Below, piece by piece: positions 9,301-17,527 of a stretch of DNA of 64,000 bases. The notes beneath the pieces are model-generated. The model was not told where the DNA came from and ran no database searches. It worked only from the letters and a program-made list of their open reading frames with translations. Source of the DNA: Bradyrhizobium ivorense. GTDB lineage: Bacteria; Pseudomonadota; Alphaproteobacteria; Rhizobiales; Xanthobacteraceae. Each line of letters begins with the position of its first letter. The first letter of the stretch is position 1. Location: assembly GCF_900696085.1 (NCBI RefSeq), contig NZ_CAADFC020000005.1, forward strand, positions 62,001 to 126,000. Reading direction: 5' to 3'. Both the position numbers and the translations under genes were made by a program.

Positions 9301-11798
9301 CCGGTGATGGTCAGGCTGTGGGTGTCGCTGCGGTCGACATCGGCGAACGTCACCGTACCCGAGGCGACGTCCGGCTGATCCGAACCGGTCGTCGCGCTGG
9401 CTTCGGGGATCACTGCGGCCTGCGGCGCAGACGTGATGACGGGCGTGTCGTTGGTGCCGGTGATCGTGATCGTCACCGGCTGCGTCACGACACCGCCGTG
9501 ATGGTCGTCGACCTCAATCGTGTAGGTCAGCGTCAGCGTCTCGCCGACGGCGAGATAGTCGAAACTGTTGTCGGCGGCGGAAAACGTCCAGTCGCGTGAC
9601 CCGGTTACGCCGCCGGTCGAATCGGACAGCGCGCCGAGCGACAGCCAGCTCAGCACCGTCGCCTCATCGGGAAGCCCGCTGGTGACGCCGGTTTCGGTCA
9701 CGCCTGATATCGTGACGCTGTGGGTGTCGCTCAGATCGACGTCGGTGAAAGTCACCGTGCCGGATGCCGTATCGGGGTCCGCCGAGCCGGTCGCCGCATC
9801 GGCTTCGGTGAGTGCGGCCGACTGGGTCGACGAGGTAATGACCGGCGTATCGTCGGTGCCGGTGATCGTGATCGTGACCGGCAGGGTGACCACGCCACCC
9901 TGATGGTCGTCGATCTCGACGGTGTAGGTGAGCGTCAGCGTCTCGCCGGCGGCGAGATAATCGAAGGTGTTGTCGGCAGCCGAGAACGTCCAGGACCTCG
10001 ATCCCGTCACGCCGTCGGTCGAATCGGTCAGGTTGCCCAGCGACAGCCAGCCCAGCACGGTCGCATGGTCGGCAATGCCCGTGGTGACGCCGGACTCGGT
10101 GACGCCGGCGATGACGACCGTGTGGGTATCGGTCAGGTCGGTATCGCTGAAGGTGATCGTGCCGCTCGCCGTGTCCGGGTCGCTCGAGTGCGTCGTCTCC
10201 GCGATCTCCGTGATCCCGGCCGTCTGTACCGCCGAGGTCACCACCGGCGCATCATTGGTGCCGGTGATCGTGATGGTGAAAGTCTTGAACGCGGTCTCGT
10301 TGCTCGGCGCGAAATTGTTGTCGACACGCGCCGTGTAGGTCAGCGTCAGGGTTTCGCCGGCCGCCAGGAAGTCGAACGCGCCGTCGGGAAGGCTATAGGT
10401 CCAGGTCGCCGAACCGAAGTTCCGGTTCGCCGGATTGTGCTCGAGCAGCAGCGGGATTTCGACCGCATGGATGGCCGCAAGCTGTGTGGCCGTCAGCGAC
10501 GAGGTGACGTCGTCATTCTGGGCGTTCTGGTAGGTGAACGAGGTGAAGCTCACCATCGCGCTCGGAACATCGCCGGGATTGGGATCCGCCCATCGGATCA
10601 CATTCGATGCCGTGTCGAGCTGCGTGCCATGAGTCTGCCCGGCCCGCTCGGTAAACGCCGCGTTGAACGTCACGGTTTCCGGCGGACCGGGGACGTGGTC
10701 GATCCCTCGGTTGCCGATCGCCTCCGGACTGGCGTTGCCGGAGGTCACCACGAAGACCGCTTGCGCGACGATGTCGCCGCTGGCGAACTTGAAGCCGGTC
10801 GTCATCGGGACGACCGTGTCGGTGAAGTTCGTCGTCAGCTTGGTGTTCGGATTGGTGTTGTCGGTGAACTTCAGCGCGAACACGTCGGAGATCAGCTTCT
10901 GCGCATCGGCCGACAGTTGCGGCGACGACAGGAAGCTGACCGTGCCCTGGCTGTTGACGATGGTCTGGGTACCGGCCTGATTGACGGTCGCGATCGGATT
11001 GAGCGTCGTCTTGTCGAACAGGATGTAGGAGCCGGTGGTGCCGTCCGGCTCGACCAGCACCTGGAATTTGGCCGGCGGCACGGCGCCCGTGCCCTGCACG
11101 TCGAAGTCGATCTCGACCAGCACCGCGGTGCCGCGAATGCCCATGGTCGCAACCGGCGTATCGACCTTCATGTCGCCATGCTTGGCAGTCGCGCCGGCGA
11201 CGAACGAGATCGTGCCCTGGACCAGGCTCATGAACGAGGCATTGCTCGACCCGTTCGGGTCGTAGACCATTTCGTTCAGCACCATCTTCGCGTTCGACCC
11301 GAGGCCGAACACGGTGCCGTCGATGAAGGTGATACCGAGCGTCGAGTCGGCGCCGGATTGCACCACGTCGCCCTTGTAGACATTGTCGCCCTGGTTCAGC
11401 ACCACCGGCACGCCATTGCGAACTGCAGTGGCGCTGCCGGTCAGCTTGGTGACGTGGCCGATGACCTTGGGCGGATCCGCGGCGCCGCCGGCCTGGGCAT
11501 ACTGGGTATATCCAGTGAGCGCGTTGACGAGATCGCCGGTCAGGTGCGCGCCGTCGGGCGAAGCTAGCGCCGCGCGCTTTTCACCCTTGAAGTAGTCATG
11601 CAGCACCAGCTCGCGGTCGGCGTTCGACAGAACCAGGTCGAGACCGGCGCGCTTGAAGTCCGCGGTGAATAGGAAATGACCGTCTTCAACGACGATCGCG
11701 CCGGCTGGCGCATGCGTGGAAATGCTTTCAACATGGACTGCTCCACCATGAGCGTCCAGCTTCGGCAAAGACCCGCCAAATTTATCGACAAAGTTCAC
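6369..11798 (-). CDS. Giant FecR-domain / VCBS-repeat / RTX adhesin
   Basis: 1809 residues, acidic and Asp/Thr/Gly-rich, without a classical signal peptide. It starts at a GTG (11798), the first possible start after an in-frame stop. A FecR-like domain covers about 112-245 (VIGHVTKLTGSATAVRNG, GDVVQSGADSTLGITF, KVDTPVATMGIRGTAV). VCBS/cadherin-like units follow, ending in TITITGTNDAPV-type motifs. Three are near-identical 134-residue units at about 512-915. Later VCBS units and two HDGD-x-LTI domains (with FDADGDGSG) follow. The end is a hemolysin-type calcium-binding stretch near 1710-1740 (GGAGADQFVFRAGTGNDT). This architecture fits a type I-secreted biofilm adhesin. No type I secretion genes are in the window. 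Coding is intact throughout. Confidence 0.95.
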   Translation of the reverse strand: MNFVDKFGGSLPKLDAHGGAVHVESISTHAPAGAIVVEDGHFLFTADFKRAGLDLVLSNADRELVLHDYFKGEKRAALASPDGAHLTGDLVNALTGYTQYAQAGGAADPPKVIGHVTKLTGSATAVRNGVPVVLNQGDNVYKGDVVQSGADSTLGITFIDGTVFGLGSNAKMVLNEMVYDPNGSSNASFMSLVQGTISFVAGATAKHGDMKVDTPVATMGIRGTAVLVEIDFDVQGTGAVPPAKFQVLVEPDGTTGSYILFDKTTLNPIATVNQAGTQTIVNSQGTVSFLSSPQLSADAQKLISDVFALKFTDNTNPNTKLTTNFTDTVVPMTTGFKFASGDIVAQAVFVVTSGNASPEAIGNRGIDHVPGPPETVTFNAAFTERAGQTHGTQLDTASNVIRWADPNPGDVPSAMVSFTSFTYQNAQNDDVTSSLTATQLAAIHAVEIPLLLEHNPANRNFGSATWTYSLPDGAFDFLAAGETLTLTYTARVDNNFAPSNETAFKTFTITITGTNDAPVVTSAVQTAGITEIAETTHSSDPDTASGTITFSDTDLTDTHTVVIAGVTESGVTTGIADHATVLGWLSLGNLTDSTDGVTGSRSWTFSAADNTFDYLAAGETLTLTYTVEIDDHQGGVVTLPVTITITGTDDTPVITSSTQSAALTEADAATGSADPDTASGTVTFTDVDLSDTHSVTISGVTETGVTSGLPDEATVLSWLSLGALSDSTGGVTGSRDWTFSAADNSFDYLAVGETLTLTYTIEVDDHHGGVVTQPVTITITGTNDTPVITSAPQAAVIPEASATTGSDQPDVASGTVTFADVDRSDTHSLTITGVSESGATGGLADAATVLSWLSLGALTDSTGGVAGSNGWTFSAPDKNFDYLAEGETLTLTYTVQLVDHHGGVVTAPITITINGSNDAPTLGDVNAGTLTDTADNDSFGALAGTLQGHDVDDGETATLTYAALDADHLPVNTAVAGLYGSLTVNADGTYSYVPNAAAINALAAGSYADTFTVETIDAHGAVGTATLTIDVTGANDAPITTVDAVSIAGNTGSVTANLLANDSDAEHDVLSIAGVGTDNATPGQFTVEGIYGELVVDPVTGTYTYTLGVTAAQAAAVAALPEGDSGLEQFTYTASDGALGTYGHLTVAVTGINDAPTFTGHDLASSYQSGSGPVALADGITVQDVDSANYDGGSLTATVTSGGHDGDTLTIVGNPYISVDADNNVMFDADGDGSGAAVSIGTLIDGVGGLTINLNDHADDAAVAALAQAIEFESSNTTLEAGTRVVTFTLHDGGGTNGHDSSSFTASVNVSGNHAATIEGKSTGVVYEDDHVVIPSGQTIANDVDSGTLTVQDPDAGESYFLPVDPANLTGTYGDFTFDPDSGQWTYTLVHERVDQLAAGQIEHDTLTVTTADGTTQDITIEVNGTNDAPIVSAKDLAPIYAPDAGAVPLVNDVTVSDIDSSDFNGGSLSASIVDGRHDGDFLTIAGDQYISVSGTTVMFDADGDGSGEAVAIGTLSDSIDPAIDLNGNATSDAVAHLIQAIRFQSIDANPVAGQRTIEFTLNDGDGVDHNGHDTGSAYATVNVDQAPLILTDNLQIFEEGQTITIGGLSVSDADAGPTESFTFDAESAGGFVTPSNETGSLDDINGTLNSGLTYAPGPNLPLSDKIALTVTDGFGAKDTVNLIFNVTGEGDVTLQGTDGKDVIIATGYTDTLSGGAGADQFVFRAGTGNDTITDFTPGQDKIDLFDNTPFTAGDTESFNAWINDNSAVEQVGSDTLIHLDIGDSIRLSNVDRTNLHINDFILHPGVIT
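9059..10264 (-). repeat. Three tandem 402-bp coding repeats inside the adhesin
   Basis: The marker TGATCGTGAT recurs at 9059, 9461, 9863 and 10265, exactly 402 bases apart, bounding three full copies (134 codons each). Each encodes the same sequence of blocks: a TGTNDTPVITS-like lead, DPDTASGTVTF, THSVTISGVTE, TVLSWLSLGAL, WTFSAADN and FDYLAAGETLTLTYT. DNA identity is high enough for recombination to add or remove copies, or to collapse in short-read assembly. Confidence 0.95.
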
Positions 11799-12391
11799 CG
11801 CGGGTCACCGCACCCCAATTTCAATTCCAATTTCAAAGAAAGAATATGCAAACGACTATGCTTGCATATCATCGTATTGCGCGAGTCGAAACCCATTCAG
11901 TGCTTGCGTGACGCGCTCACATAACCTGCGATTGAGCGCCGGCCCCTGTCATTCTCTTTCCGTTTTACGTAGTTTGCAGGTAACTGAGGGTGGATGTTGA
12001 AGCCAAGACACGTATTGATCCACGTATTCGTGGTATTGATTGGCATTTTTCTACTTACCTTTATTTCCCCTCGGCCTCGTGGCGGGATTAGAACCCAATT
12101 TTCCGGCTAAAGCTGTGACTTAGCTTACAAATCGTAAAGTTCCCGCGCGGCTTGGTCGTGTTAACCAGAAAGCAAGCTTGAGGCGGAGCCAAGCGGCAAA
12201 AGGTTCGATTCCGCGTTCACAAAACCGATAAAGTTTTCGAGACCCCGACCAGAAGGCCTTTAGCGTCTCTCCTGCTTTCCCCACATCTTAAGCGGATTCA
12301 AATCGCCTTCTGCCATCCTGGCGGCATTGAAACGATCCGGTCACGTGCGCGGTGCAGAATTCGCCCGCCGATGCCCGGGCAGGGGTGTCAT
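11799..12391. other. 593-bp divergent intergenic region, AT-rich
   Basis: The only long gap between the adhesin (leftward) and the LapG-like protease (rightward). It is visibly richer in A+T than its surroundings, as expected of a promoter region. It holds the dyad at 12013-12040. A GGTTCGATTCC string near 12213 looks like a tRNA T-loop but has no acceptor or anticodon arms. I find no credible small gene or riboswitch. Confidence 0.6.
12013..12040. promoter_or_regulatory. Perfect hairpin flanked by direct repeats
   Basis: TATTGAT, then CCACG-TATT-CGTGG (12020-12033), then TATTGAT again. A 5-bp dyad flanked by identical 7-mers, about 215 bp upstream of the adhesin start. It could be an operator for a dimeric regulator of the adhesin or protease. 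Confidence 0.35.
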
Positions 12392-13144
12392 ATGGGAATC
12401 TGGGTTCACTTTCGGACGCTGGGTGTTGCCATGCTGGCCTGCGGATCAGCGTGGCTTGCGGCGGCTACCGAGCTCAACGCCGCGTCGCTGCTGTCGCCTG
12501 GTCCGGCGGCGCTGATGAGGAAATCGGCCGAGCCGTTCGGGCTGCCGACCGCCCTGCTCGCCGATGGCGGGCTGCACGACAAATGGCTCGGCGTGCAGTA
12601 CCGGCTCGCCGACGAGCTGGTGCAGCTTGCGATCTGCGACGGCGACCGCGAAGGGTGCGCGTCGCCGGAAGCGCTGCGCTTCCTTGCGATCATCGATGCG
12701 GGGCGGGCGCGTGACGGCCGCGCCAGGCTGGGCGTGATCAACCGCGCCATCAACCTCGCGATCCGTCCGGGCAGCGACCTTGCGCTCCATGGCGAGGCCG
12801 ACGTCTGGACCTCGCCGCTCGCCACCCTCGCGCTCGGCAGTGGCGACTGCGAGGACTATGCGATCGCGAAATTCGTCGCGCTGCGCAAAGCGGGGGTCGC
12901 GCCCGAGGATCTGCGGATCGTCGTGATGCATGACATCATCAGTGGTGAGGATCACGCCGTCGTCACTGCGCGGCTGGACGGCCGCTGGCTGACGCTCGAC
13001 AACCGCCGCATGGCGATGATCGAGGATTCCGACGTCCGGGGCCTTCGGCCGACCTTCGTGATCGATCAGCACGGCGTCAGCAAATTCATCGATACCGCGC
13101 CTGTTATCGCCGAGGCCGCGCTGCGGCCGGCGCGGGTGAATTAA
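12392..13144 (+). CDS. LapG-type transglutaminase-like cysteine protease (BTLCP)
   Basis: 250-residue exported protein of the bacterial transglutaminase-like cysteine proteinase family, whose best-known member LapG clips surface adhesins in the periplasm. The ATG at 12392 is preceded by AGGGG at 12381-12385 and gives a signal peptide (residues 1-25); an ATG at 12371 is less likely. The catalytic triad is visible: Cys153 in GSGDCEDYAIAKF, His188 in EDHAVVTARLDG, Asp203 in LTLDNRR. GDCEDY matches the LapG active-site context. It is divergent from the FecR/VCBS adhesin, a likely substrate, but the adhesin N-terminus has no canonical TAAG/PAAG/AAAG site (nearest are APAG and AQAG). No LapD-like c-di-GMP receptor is present here. 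Confidence 0.92.
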   Translation: MGIWVHFRTLGVAMLACGSAWLAAATELNAASLLSPGPAALMRKSAEPFGLPTALLADGGLHDKWLGVQYRLADELVQLAICDGDREGCASPEALRFLAIIDAGRARDGRARLGVINRAINLAIRPGSDLALHGEADVWTSPLATLALGSGDCEDYAIAKFVALRKAGVAPEDLRIVVMHDIISGEDHAVVTARLDGRWLTLDNRRMAMIEDSDVRGLRPTFVIDQHGVSKFIDTAPVIAEAALRPARVN

Positions 13145-13168
13145 AGGACAAAGGCGACCGCGATACGC

Positions 13169-13342
13169 TCCGTCATTGCGAGGAGCTAGTCTAAGCGACG
13201 ACTTGCCCGCCGAAGCCCTTGGCGAAGGCGGAAGCAATCCACCTATCCGCAGGTGGCGGGATGGATTGCTTCGCGGAGCCTGTCATCGGGGGCGCATTCG
13301 CGCGACCCGTTGGCTCGCACCCGTTGGCTCGCAATGACGGCG
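13169..13342. repeat. Dispersed repeat of the CGTCATTGCGAGG ... TCGCAATGACG type
   Basis: Inverted outer ends (CGTCATTGCGAGG and GGCTCGCAATGACGG) enclose GAAGCAATCCA and its complement TGGATTGCTTC, a very common alphaproteobacterial intergenic repeat. This copy carries a 14-bp tandem duplication (CCCGTTGGCTCGCA twice, about 13308-13335). It sits between two converging genes. No coding signal. Confidence 0.8.
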
Positions 13343-13363
13343 TGGATGCCGTGAGCCAATCGC

Positions 13364-14563
13364 TCAGAACATCAGATTGTCCTTCACCAGAACCCAGCGG
13401 CCGCCCTTGACCTGCTGCACCTGGGTGATGGTGTTGGCGAGGTGGTCGGTCTTGGAGAACTTGGTCGGCGGCGAGTTGAAGATGTCGAGGAACTTGTCAC
13501 CCGACTCCAGCGCATCGAGCATCTTCTGGCCGGAGAGGTCCTTGCCCGCCTTCTGCGCGTAGAAGGCAAAGGTCATCACCGCGTTGTAGCCGATGATCGC
13601 CTGGGTATTTGCGTCGCTGTTGAACATCTTCTTGTAGTTGGTGAGCCAGTCCTTCACCTTGCCCTTGGCCGTATCCTCGTAGGGAATCTCGAACCCTGAC
13701 GCGGCGTACAGCCCTTCGACGGCTTCCTTGCCCAGCGCCGGCACCTCGAGCACGTTGGTCGGCGTGGCGCCGAGGAAGGTCACGTCCCAGCCGAGCTTCT
13801 TCGCCTCGCTCATCGCGCCGATGGTCTCGCGGATCACGGTGCCGAGCACGACCAGATCGCAGCCATCGGCCTTCATCTTGGCGACCTGCGCCGAGAAATC
13901 GGAGGCGCCGCGCTTGTAGCTCGTGACCGAAGCCGGCTGCACCTTCATCGCCGTGAGCTGCTGGGTGAAGCCGTCGAGCACGTTCTTCCCGTACTCGTCG
14001 TCCTGATGCATGATGCAGGGCTTCTTGAAGTTCTTCCAATCCATCATGTATTTGAGCGCGGCGCGGGTGCTCTCGACATAGGGCAGCAGGTTGTTGAACT
14101 TGAGCCGCTCCTGCGGCTTGCTGGGGTCGAACTTGAAAGTGAACTCCGCGGCGGTGAGCGGGAACAGCTGCAAGACGCCGGCGTCGAACAGCACGTCCTG
14201 CGCGGCGAGCACGGTCGGCGAGCCCATCGGGCCGATCATCGCGAAGATCTTGTCGCGCTCGACCATCTTCTGCGACGCCAGCACGGCCTTCTTCGGATCA
14301 TAGCCGTTGTCTTCGAGGATCATCTTCATCTTGCGGCCGTTGATGCCGCCGCTCGCATTGATCTCCTCCACCGCCATCTTCATGCCGTTGGACACCGGGA
14401 CGCCCCAGACCTTGATCGGGCCCGAAAGGTCCTGATGGGTGCCGATCACGATCTCGGTCGGCGAGATGCCCTCATTGGTCACCTTGGTCTGGGCAGTGGC
14501 CGGCAGGCAGGTCAGCGCCAGAGCGCTCACCGCAAGGCCCAGCGCTTTCAGCGATTTCGACAT
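13364..14563 (-). CDS. Branched-chain amino acid-type ABC solute-binding protein (LivK-like)
   Basis: 399-residue periplasmic binding protein of the Leu/Ile/Val-binding (peripla_BP_6) family. Signal peptide MSKSLKALG ... LPATAQT; mature protein begins with the family string IVIGTHQDLSGPI, then GMKMAVEEINASGGINGRK and DDEYGKNVLDGF. GGAGGAG precedes the ATG. It is the last gene of the leftward liv operon, after an acyl-CoA ligase gene. Liv-type transporters linked to an acyl-CoA ligase commonly handle aromatic or fatty acids rather than amino acids, so the ligand may be an organic acid; this is inference. Confidence 0.93.
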   Translation of the reverse strand: MSKSLKALGLAVSALALTCLPATAQTKVTNEGISPTEIVIGTHQDLSGPIKVWGVPVSNGMKMAVEEINASGGINGRKMKMILEDNGYDPKKAVLASQKMVERDKIFAMIGPMGSPTVLAAQDVLFDAGVLQLFPLTAAEFTFKFDPSKPQERLKFNNLLPYVESTRAALKYMMDWKNFKKPCIMHQDDEYGKNVLDGFTQQLTAMKVQPASVTSYKRGASDFSAQVAKMKADGCDLVVLGTVIRETIGAMSEAKKLGWDVTFLGATPTNVLEVPALGKEAVEGLYAASGFEIPYEDTAKGKVKDWLTNYKKMFNSDANTQAIIGYNAVMTFAFYAQKAGKDLSGQKMLDALESGDKFLDIFNSPPTKFSKTDHLANTITQVQQVKGGRWVLVKDNLMF

Positions 14564-14664
14564 TGCAGTCTCCTCCTTCAGTGGCCCTTGTTGAGCGAAG
14601 GGTCGGGCCCTCTCAGACCTTCGCCGTTTTCCGCGAGCGCGATGTTGCTATTCATCGCGCCTCG

Positions 14665-14744
14665 TTTTGTTTGAGCGTGATCCTCTCGGAAAACCGCTGC
14701 GCACTTTGCGCTAACGCGGCCCTCCGGGTCCGGATCATGCTCTA
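14665..14744. repeat. CTAGAGCATGATCC-family repeat; supplies a stop codon
   Basis: Reading on the minus strand it starts CTAGAGCATGATCCGGA and ends near CTCAAACAAAACG; it is a shortened copy of the element at 44554-44683. Its terminal CTAG contributes the TAG stop of the acyl-CoA ligase gene (14742-14744). Confidence 0.75.
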
Positions 14745-16580
14745 GGCGACCGCGCGCGCCCCATACATGGCGTCGATCTCGGCCGCGTAGCGCTTGTTCA
14801 CGAAGCTGCGCTTCAGCTTCATGGTCGGCGTCAGCTCCTCGTCCTCCGGCGTGAGCTGGCGCTCGATCAGATAGAACTTCTTGATGGTCTCGACGCGCGC
14901 GAATTTGACGTTGACCGCCTCGACCTCGCGCTGGATCAGGTCCTGGATTTCGCGGGCGCGGCACAAGCTCGCGTAATTGGTGAAGGGGATGTCGTGGTCC
15001 TGGGCGAACTTCTCAACGTTCTCCTGGTCGATCATGATCAGGCAGGTGAGATAGGGCCGCTTGTCGCCGATCACGACCGCGTCCGAGACGTAGGGCGAGA
15101 ACTTGAGCTGGTTCTCGATCTCCGACGGAGTGACGTTCTTGCCGCCCGATGTGATGATGATGTCCTTCATCCGGTCGGTGATCCTGACATAGCCCTCATT
15201 GTCGATCGTGCCGACATCGCCGGTGTGCAGCCAGCCCTTGGCGTCGATGGTCTCGGCGGTTCTCTCCGGCTGATTGAGATAGCCCATGAACAGGAAGTCG
15301 CCCTTGATCAGGATCTCGCCCTTGGGGCAGATCATCACCTCGCCCCACGGCGCGGCCTTGCCGACCGAGCCGAGCTTGATCCGCTCCGTCGGCATGATGG
15401 TGGCGACGCCGCAATTCTCGGTCTGGCCATAGACCTCGCGCATGTCGAGGCCGAGCGCGAGATACCAGCGGATCAGGTCGGGCGAGATCGGAGCCGCGCC
15501 GGTGAGCGCGATCCGGCAGCGGTCGAGCCCGAGCATGCGGCGGATATTGCGGAACACCAGCCAGTAGGCGGCGCGGTTGGCGAGCCGCAGCGACAATGGC
15601 GGCGTCTCGCCCTCGAGCCGGCACTCGGTCATGCGGTTGCCGATCGCGAGCGCGCGGCCATACATCCAGTTCTGGAACGGGGTCGCGTCCTTCAGCGCTA
15701 TGGTGATGCCCGAATAGAACTTCTCCCAAACCCTGGGCACCGCGAGGAACGCGGTCGGCTGCACCTCGCGCAGGTTGTCGGGCACGGTCTCCGGGCTCTC
15801 GGCGAAATTCATCACCGAACCCAGCGCGATCGAGATGTAGTAGCCGCCGACCCGCTCGGCGACATGGCAGAGCGGCAGGAACACCAGCCGCTCCTCGCTG
15901 TCGGTCGACGGGAACAGATCGTTGGCGTGGCGCATCTGGTGCGTCACGCTGCGGTTGGAATGCATCGCGCCCTTGGGCGGGCCTGTCGTGCCCGAGGTGT
16001 AGACCAGGATCGCAAGGTCGGACGCGGTGCGGCTGCCGGTCATCTCGTCCCACAAGGCCGCGTTGCCATGGGCGTGGTTGCGGCCGAGCGCCGCGAACTC
16101 GGCAAACGACAGCACCATCGGATCGGAGAAGCCGCTCAGGCCCTCCATGTCGAACACGACGATCTTTTCCAGCGTCGGACAGCGCGCCCGGCAGGCCAGC
16201 ACCTTGTCGAGCTGCTCCTCGTCCTCGACGAACACGATTTTGGTGCGGGAATCGTTGACGAGATATTCGACCTGCGCCGTCGAGTCGGTCGGATAGATGC
16301 CCGAGGACACCCCGCCCGCGCACAGGATGCCCATGTCGGCATAGACCCATTCCGGCACCGCGTTGGCAATGATCGACGCGACGTCGCCGGGACGGAAACC
16401 GCTCGCATGCAGGCCGTGGGCGATGTCCTTTGAAATCTGCAGCCATTCGCGCCAGCTGGTCGGCTGCCAGATGCCGAACTTCTTCTCGCGGATCGCGGGC
16501 CTGTCGCCACGCGTCTGCACCGCGAGCAGAAAGCTCCTCGCGATCGTGTCGGCCACCGTCAGCACCGCCGGTCCTGCCAT
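14742..16580 (-). CDS. Long-chain acyl-CoA synthetase / AMP-dependent ligase
   Basis: 612-residue adenylate-forming enzyme activating a carboxylic acid to its CoA thioester through an acyl-AMP. The P-loop is LVYTSGTTGPPKGAMHSN. Other motifs are VYGQTENCG, GWLHTGDVGTID, and the hinge ITDRMKDIIITSGGKNVTPSEIEN with the following lysine-bearing C-terminal domain. Length and motif spacing match the large FadD/ACSBG-type acyl-CoA synthetases rather than acetyl-CoA synthetase. GGAGGG precedes the ATG at 16580. It lies inside a liv transporter operon (between livF and the binding protein), so it probably traps an imported acid as its CoA ester. Substrate not predictable by eye. Confidence 0.94.
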   Translation of the reverse strand: MAGPAVLTVADTIARSFLLAVQTRGDRPAIREKKFGIWQPTSWREWLQISKDIAHGLHASGFRPGDVASIIANAVPEWVYADMGILCAGGVSSGIYPTDSTAQVEYLVNDSRTKIVFVEDEEQLDKVLACRARCPTLEKIVVFDMEGLSGFSDPMVLSFAEFAALGRNHAHGNAALWDEMTGSRTASDLAILVYTSGTTGPPKGAMHSNRSVTHQMRHANDLFPSTDSEERLVFLPLCHVAERVGGYYISIALGSVMNFAESPETVPDNLREVQPTAFLAVPRVWEKFYSGITIALKDATPFQNWMYGRALAIGNRMTECRLEGETPPLSLRLANRAAYWLVFRNIRRMLGLDRCRIALTGAAPISPDLIRWYLALGLDMREVYGQTENCGVATIMPTERIKLGSVGKAAPWGEVMICPKGEILIKGDFLFMGYLNQPERTAETIDAKGWLHTGDVGTIDNEGYVRITDRMKDIIITSGGKNVTPSEIENQLKFSPYVSDAVVIGDKRPYLTCLIMIDQENVEKFAQDHDIPFTNYASLCRAREIQDLIQREVEAVNVKFARVETIKKFYLIERQLTPEDEELTPTMKLKRSFVNKRYAAEIDAMYGARAVA

Positions 16581-16737
16581 GCGCGTCCCTCCTCTGCCGC
16601 TTGCCTCGCGCCGGGTCTTGCTGCCCTCTTGTTCGCGAAACCGGCCTGAAATCTAGCTCCAAGTCCCTCGCAACGCCAATCTTCCTCTACGCCAGCCCGG
16701 CGCGGCGCTATCGTCAAATCTGCTAACGCCAGGTCTT

Positions 16738-17517
16738 CTAGCGCCAGGTCTTCTTCTTTTTCCAGCGCCGTTCGCCCCGCGCGCCGGCTTCCTTGGCGCC
16801 GAGATAGAACTCCTGGATGTCAGGTGAATTCATCAGCCGCTCGCAGGTGTCGTTCATGACGACGCGGCCGATTTCCAGCACATAGCCGTAATGCGCCGTC
16901 TCCAGCGCGATCTTGGCATTCTGTTCGACCAGCAGGATCGACATGCCCTGCTCCTCGTTGACGCGGCGGATGATGGTGAAGATCTCCTTCACCAGGATCG
17001 GCGACAGGCCCAGCGACGGCTCGTCGAGCAGCAGCAAGGCCGGGCGGTTCATCAGCGCGCGCCCGATCGCGAGCATCTGCTGCTCGCCGCCGGAAAGCTG
17101 TCCGGCCGGCTGGCCCAGCCGCTCCTTCAGCCGTGGAAAATAGCCGTAAACCCGCTCGAGGTCCTGCGCCACGCCGTCGCGGTCCTTGCGCGGATAGGCG
17201 CCCATCATCAGGTTCTCGCGCACCGACAGGAACGGAAACACCTCGCGCCCCTCCGGCACGTGGCTGAGGCCCAGCCGCACGATCTTGTCGGCCTCCATGC
17301 GCTGGATCGGCTTGCCCAGAAATTCGATCGAGCCCTTTTGCGGGTCGAGGATGCCGGAGATCGTCTTCAGCACCGTGGTCTTGCCGGCGCCGTTGGCCCC
17401 GAGCAGCGTCACGATTTGGCCGCGCGGCACTTCGAGGCTGATGCCGCGGATCGCCATGATCGGCCCGTAATAGCTCTCGATATTGCTGAGCTTGAGGATG
17501 ATGTCCGGTGCGCTCAT
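16738..17517 (-). CDS. livF: ABC transporter ATP-binding protein, LivF family
   Basis: 259-residue cytoplasmic ATPase of a branched-chain amino acid-type importer. Walker A GANGAGKTT, signature LSGGEQQ, Walker B LLLLDEPSLGLSP, and the LivF-typical MSILLVEQNAKIAL. The C-terminus carries an unusual basic tail (GERRWKKKKTWR). Start ATG with AGGATG just upstream, 10 bp after the livG stop. Part of the livHMGF set at 16738-20312, which may serve a non-amino-acid substrate given the adjacent ligase gene. Confidence 0.96.
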   Translation of the reverse strand: MSAPDIILKLSNIESYYGPIMAIRGISLEVPRGQIVTLLGANGAGKTTVLKTISGILDPQKGSIEFLGKPIQRMEADKIVRLGLSHVPEGREVFPFLSVRENLMMGAYPRKDRDGVAQDLERVYGYFPRLKERLGQPAGQLSGGEQQMLAIGRALMNRPALLLLDEPSLGLSPILVKEIFTIIRRVNEEQGMSILLVEQNAKIALETAHYGYVLEIGRVVMNDTCERLMNSPDIQEFYLGAKEAGARGERRWKKKKTWR

Positions 17518-17527
17518 GGCATCATCC

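Noticed and set aside
7080..11567. Very long plus-strand open frames opposite the adhesin
   Set aside because: They mirror the biased codon pattern of the repetitive minus-strand gene, encode low-complexity Arg/Gly/Asp-rich sequence, have no ribosome-binding sites and match no motif.
12185..12240. Possible tRNA fragment (GGTTCGATTCC)
   Set aside because: Only a T-loop-like string; no pairing T-stem, anticodon arm or acceptor stem could be folded around it.
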